DNA of 64,000 nt. It comes from UBA7239 sp964509075 (GTDB lineage Bacteria > Pseudomonadota > Gammaproteobacteria > Pseudomonadales > UBA7239). Shown here piece by piece: positions 62,307-64,000 of this stretch. Positions within the stretch are counted from its first letter, which is position 1. Every line of letters starts with the position of its first letter. The translations under genes were made by a program, and so were the position numbers. Location of the stretch: positions 62,001 through 126,000 of the forward strand of contig CAZDWC010000006.1 of assembly GCA_964509075.1 (NCBI GenBank), in the 5' to 3' direction. Under the pieces are notes generated by a model. The model searched no databases, had not been told where the DNA came from, and saw nothing but the letters and a program-made list of their open reading frames with translations.

Positions 62307-63129
62307 CCTGCTGCAGGCGTCGCAAGCCCTGGTTGAAGTTTTTCATGAACGTGCTGGCGTCGGCCCGCTGTTTGTTGACGAGTAAATAAGCAGAGGGAAA
62401 AGGTATTGTTTGCATGCTGGCCACCAGTTGTTTCTGTTGGCTGGCCGTTAGTGCCATTAACGTGTTGCGGCCGGTGCTGTAAGGCGTCAGGAATGCATCG
62501 GCTTTTTTATCCAACAGTAGTTGCATGGCTTCGCGTTCGTTGCGTGCCGGTACTGCTGTGACGAGATGTTTGCTCAGGGCGGTATAGGTTCTGCTGTCGT
62601 ACACATACTCCGGCACCCAGGCCAGGCGTAGATTTTTCTGTAGCGGCAGTCCACCCTGTAGCGGTTTGTCGGCGCGCGAGTACAGGATTGCCTGCAGTTT
62701 CAGCAGGGGCGTACTGGCCACGAAATCATCCATGCGCAAATCATCGCTGACCCAGATGATCGCGGCGTCTACCTCCTGATTGGCCAGCATGTCCAACGCC
62801 TTGCTCCAGTGCATGAAGCGCAGGTGTGTCTGCGTGCCGTCGCGGCCAATGACTTCGTTGACCAGTCTCGGCGCAATGCCCAGATAGGACAGGTTGGCGC
62901 CGGCGTACGGTGCCCAGTTGTGCACGGCAATTTCCAGACGCGGCTTGTCCTTGGTGCTTTCGTCAATGGTGACGGACTTCGCGGGTTTGTTGCGCTTCAG
63001 CGGCGGTTCCAGCGGTAGCGACTGTGCCATCACCCACAGCGGCATCAGCAACAGCAGTAGTGCAGCCAGGTATTTGGCTGGCGAAAGCGGATGTTGGTGT
63101 GTGCTTGAAATGGTGGCGACAGACCCCAT
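62266..63129 (-). CDS. Periplasmic substrate-binding protein, solute-binding family 3
   Basis: A 287-residue protein with a signal sequence (hydrophobic core 20-34, cut after VMA). LEIAVHNWAPYAGANLSYLGIAPRLVNEVI (lobe 1), LRFMHWSKALDMLANQEVDAAI, and a final LRRLQQDGRYERI typical of SBP_bac_3 proteins follow. No permease or ATPase gene is adjacent, so it may be an orphan or a sensor-type binding protein. It is divergent from htpG across 83 bases. Ligand unknown. Confidence 0.83.
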   Translation of the reverse strand: MGSVATISSTHQHPLSPAKYLAALLLLLMPLWVMAQSLPLEPPLKRNKPAKSVTIDESTKDKPRLEIAVHNWAPYAGANLSYLGIAPRLVNEVIGRDGTQTHLRFMHWSKALDMLANQEVDAAIIWVSDDLRMDDFVASTPLLKLQAILYSRADKPLQGGLPLQKNLRLAWVPEYVYDSRTYTALSKHLVTAVPARNEREAMQLLLDKKADAFLTPYSTGRNTLMALTASQQKQLVASMQTIPFPSAYLLVNKQRADASTFMKNFNQGLRRLQQDGRYERITELPRG

Positions 63130-63212
63130 TGTTCTCTCCCGTACAGGGCCTGCATGTGCGGGCCTTAGATTGGCCGAGAGTTTACCTGTAATTGTTGGAG
63201 TCCAGTACCCGT

Positions 63213-64000
63213 ATGAGCGCCGAAACCCTTTCCTTCCAGACAGAAGCCAAGCAGCTGCTGCAGCTGATGATTCACTCCTTGTACAGCAATCGCGAGATAT
63301 TCCTGCGCGAGCTGGTATCCAACGCTTCGGATGCCTGCGACAAGTTGCGCTTTGAGGCCTTGGCAGACAACTCTCTGTACGAGAGCGATGGTGAATTGCG
63401 TGTGCGTGTCAGTGGCGATGAAACGACACACACCATTACCATTGAAGACAATGGTATCGGCATGAGTCGTGAGGAAGCGGTTGCACATCTGGGCACAATC
63501 GCCCGTTCAGGTACGGCGGAATTTCTCAAGAATCTTTCCGGTGACCAGAAAAAAGACAGTCACCTGATCGGCCAGTTCGGCGTGGGTTTCTATTCGGCCT
63601 TTATTGTTGCCGACAAAGTGGAAGTCTTTACCCGTCGTGCCGGTCTGTCTGCTGGCAGTGGCGTGCATTGGGTTTCCACCGGCGAAGCCGATTTTTCTGT
63701 GGCCGATATTGAAAAAGCCGAGCGCGGTACCCGCATCGTCTTGCACTTGAAAGAGGATGCGAAGGAATTTGTCAGTGACTGGCAGCTGCGTTCCATTATC
63801 AAGAAATATTCCGACCATATCGCCGTTCCTGTCCAGATGCGTGCCTATGTGCCGCCGGCTGCAGAAGGCGAAGAACAGAAAGTAGGTGATTGGGAAGCTG
63901 TGAACAGTGCCACTGCACTGTGGACGCGTAGCAAGAACGACATTACGGATGAGGAATACAAATCCTTCTACAACCATGTTTCACACGATTACAACGAGCC
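63213..64000 (+). CDS. htpG: Chaperone HtpG (Hsp90), N-terminal part (runs off window)
   Basis: ATP-dependent Hsp90-family chaperone. About 262 codons are present of roughly 630. The start MSAETLSFQTEAKQLLQLMIHSLYSNREIFLRELVSNASDACDKLR and the ATP-binding site (DNGIGMS, GTIARSGTAEF, GQFGVGFYSAFIVADKVEV) are clear, followed by GTRIVLHLKEDAKEF. Middle and C-terminal domains lie beyond the window. GGAG lies 12 bases before ATG. A heat-shock promoter was not recognised in the short divergent gap. Confidence 0.97.
   Translation, partial: MSAETLSFQTEAKQLLQLMIHSLYSNREIFLRELVSNASDACDKLRFEALADNSLYESDGELRVRVSGDETTHTITIEDNGIGMSREEAVAHLGTIARSGTAEFLKNLSGDQKKDSHLIGQFGVGFYSAFIVADKVEVFTRRAGLSAGSGVHWVSTGEADFSVADIEKAERGTRIVLHLKEDAKEFVSDWQLRSIIKKYSDHIAVPVQMRAYVPPAAEGEEQKVGDWEAVNSATALWTRSKNDITDEEYKSFYNHVSHDYNE

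Overview
The window looks like a chromosomal segment of an aerobic gammaproteobacterium of the Pseudomonadales/Cellvibrionales type. This rests on gene content: the 1.6-kDa-residue-class NAD-glutamate dehydrogenase, a long-form GAPDH, RlmJ, DUF2835, DUF4404 and PA4642-family proteins, an LpoP-like lipoprotein beside PBP1b, and mreB divergent from gatCAB. Coding density is high. I found no gene-free stretch over 300 bases, and no tRNA, rRNA, CRISPR array or transposase. Taxonomy is inference.

Layout. 1-1867 (-) is the 5' half of metH, followed by a perfect 19-bp inverted repeat and an Aer-like chemoreceptor. 3.6-7.9 kb holds a DUF4404 protein, a cyclic-nucleotide-binding protein, ferredoxin-NADP reductase, a VWA protein and RlmJ. 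7.9-13.1 kb holds NAD-GDH and DUF2835. 13.1-17.3 kb holds an OmpR-type two-component pair and an LTA-synthase-like membrane enzyme. 17.3-21.9 kb holds metG (-) and gpsA-sixA-hydrolase. 21.9-25.8 kb is a signalling block: CHASE8-type histidine kinase, single-domain response regulator and REC-GGDEF-EAL protein. 25.8-32.2 kb holds a SpoU methylase, GAPDH, a B12-binding radical SAM enzyme, ispA, xseB and mreB.

32.45-43.87 kb is one open reading frame of 3805 codons. It encodes an exported subtilisin-family protease whose long C-terminal part strings four beta-propeller repeat sets (8 PQQ-like, 7 RCC1-like, 7 RCC1-like, 7 delta-60) together with Ca-binding thrombospondin-type-3 linkers. It sits between mreB and gatC and is the most striking feature here.

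44.0-47.5 kb is the gatCAB operon plus a PA4642-family gene. 47.6-54.2 kb is an accessory minus-strand set: two tandem cytochrome P450 paralogues (about 83% identical), a methyltransferase, an alpha/beta hydrolase, a phytanoyl-CoA-dioxygenase-like enzyme and an LLM-type flavin/F420 oxidoreductase. Together they suggest oxidation of a lipophilic compound. A GGGGTCAGACCC-type hairpin lies on each side of one P450.

54.3-59.3 kb is cell-wall related: mtgA, a DUF1329 protein, an LpoP-like lipoprotein and mrcB (PBP1b). 59.4-64 kb holds a PfkB-family kinase, a membrane glycosyltransferase-like protein, an orphan periplasmic binding protein and the start of htpG, which runs off the window.
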